A stretch of 5,268 nt of DNA from Parachlamydiaceae bacterium. Its GTDB lineage: Bacteria; Chlamydiota; Chlamydiia; Chlamydiales; Parachlamydiaceae. Below the pieces are notes generated by a model. That model did not search any database. It saw only the letters and a list, made by a program, of their open reading frames with translations, and was not told where the DNA came from. Positions 5,170 to 5,268 of this stretch are shown here, piece after piece. Made by a program: the position numbers and the translations under genes. How positions within the stretch are numbered: the first letter of the stretch is position 1; the number at the start of each line of letters is the position of its first letter. The stretch lies in contig JACDDG010000198.1 of the NCBI GenBank assembly GCA_013817115.1, positions 1-5,268 on the forward strand, read 5' to 3'.

Positions 5170-5268
5170 ATGGATAGCGCATTTCCAGTCATACTTTTAA
5201 TCGTTCTTACCTTATGGTCAGGATATTTCTCAGCTTCTGAAACAGCACTTTTCTCTCTTCCCGCAACA
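5170..5268 (+). CDS. CNNM/DUF21 transporter (HlyC/CorC family), 5' part only
   Basis: Only the first 33 codons lie in the window; the gene runs off the right edge. The N-terminus is a hydrophobic helix (about 5-20) with GYFSASETALFSLPA at 19-33, which closely resembles the FSGSETALFSL signature at the start of the DUF21/CNNM membrane domain. Family members carry this domain followed by two CBS domains and a CorC/HlyC C-terminal domain, and act in magnesium or other cation handling; the older name haemolysin is misleading. Whether CBS and CorC domains are present cannot be seen. There is no strong Shine-Dalgarno before ATG at 5170; 11 bases separate it from the upstream stop, which suggests translational coupling or a shared transcript. 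Confidence 0.8.
   Translation, partial: MDSAFPVILLIVLTLWSGYFSASETALFSLPAT

Noticed and set aside
1..5268. tRNA, rRNA, CRISPR arrays or an intact transposase gene
   Set aside because: No cloverleaf with a TTCGA-type arm, no rRNA-like conserved blocks, no regularly spaced repeats and no transposase-like frame were seen.

Overview
The window most likely comes from an environmental chlamydia (Parachlamydia/Protochlamydia type). This rests on three things: the adjacent, co-oriented rpsU-dnaJ pair, an arrangement I recall from Chlamydia trachomatis; the sequences of the S21 and DnaJ proteins, which resemble chlamydial versions; and an AT-rich genome with long intergenic spaces. The genus is an inference, because no search could be run.

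Layout. Bases 1-30 may be the last codons of an upstream plus-strand gene. A plus-strand gene for an acidic coiled-coil protein of unknown function follows. Its open frame is 147-728, but reading through three homopolymer runs joins it to a well-placed Shine-Dalgarno and ATG at 50 and to a tail ending at 804, so it looks like a frameshifted gene (or carries sequencing errors). A 107-bp palindrome (881-987) separates it from the convergent minus-strand dnaJ (1042-2193). The short gene rpsU (2384-2563, S21, 59 residues) lies upstream of dnaJ on the same strand. Next upstream on the minus strand is an unrecognised 403-residue protein (3013-4224) with a possible distant relationship to Bacillus Tgl-type transglutaminases. 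On the plus strand at the right edge, an FtsB/DivIC-like membrane-anchored coiled-coil protein (4880-5158) is followed after 11 bases by the start of a CNNM/DUF21 (HlyC/CorC-type) membrane protein, cut by the window end.

The most striking non-coding feature is a family of about 160-bp, almost fully palindromic elements. They have terminal inverted repeats starting TATACCGAAGAGCG. Two copies are complete (2835-2994 and 4679-4839) and one is a half copy (4515-about 4590). They resemble MITEs. Their core, a GC-rich stem flanked by an A-rich and a T-rich tract, could also serve as a bidirectional transcription terminator. The half copy is entangled with a separate 21-bp inverted repeat (4440-4460 and 4591-4611), which suggests rearrangement.

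Functionally, rpsU-dnaJ is a translation/chaperone pair and the FtsB-like/CNNM pair is probably a small cell-envelope operon. The coiled-coil and 403-residue proteins are lineage-specific unknowns. No complete new multi-gene system is visible; the palindromic element family and the two unknown proteins are the parts most worth pursuing.
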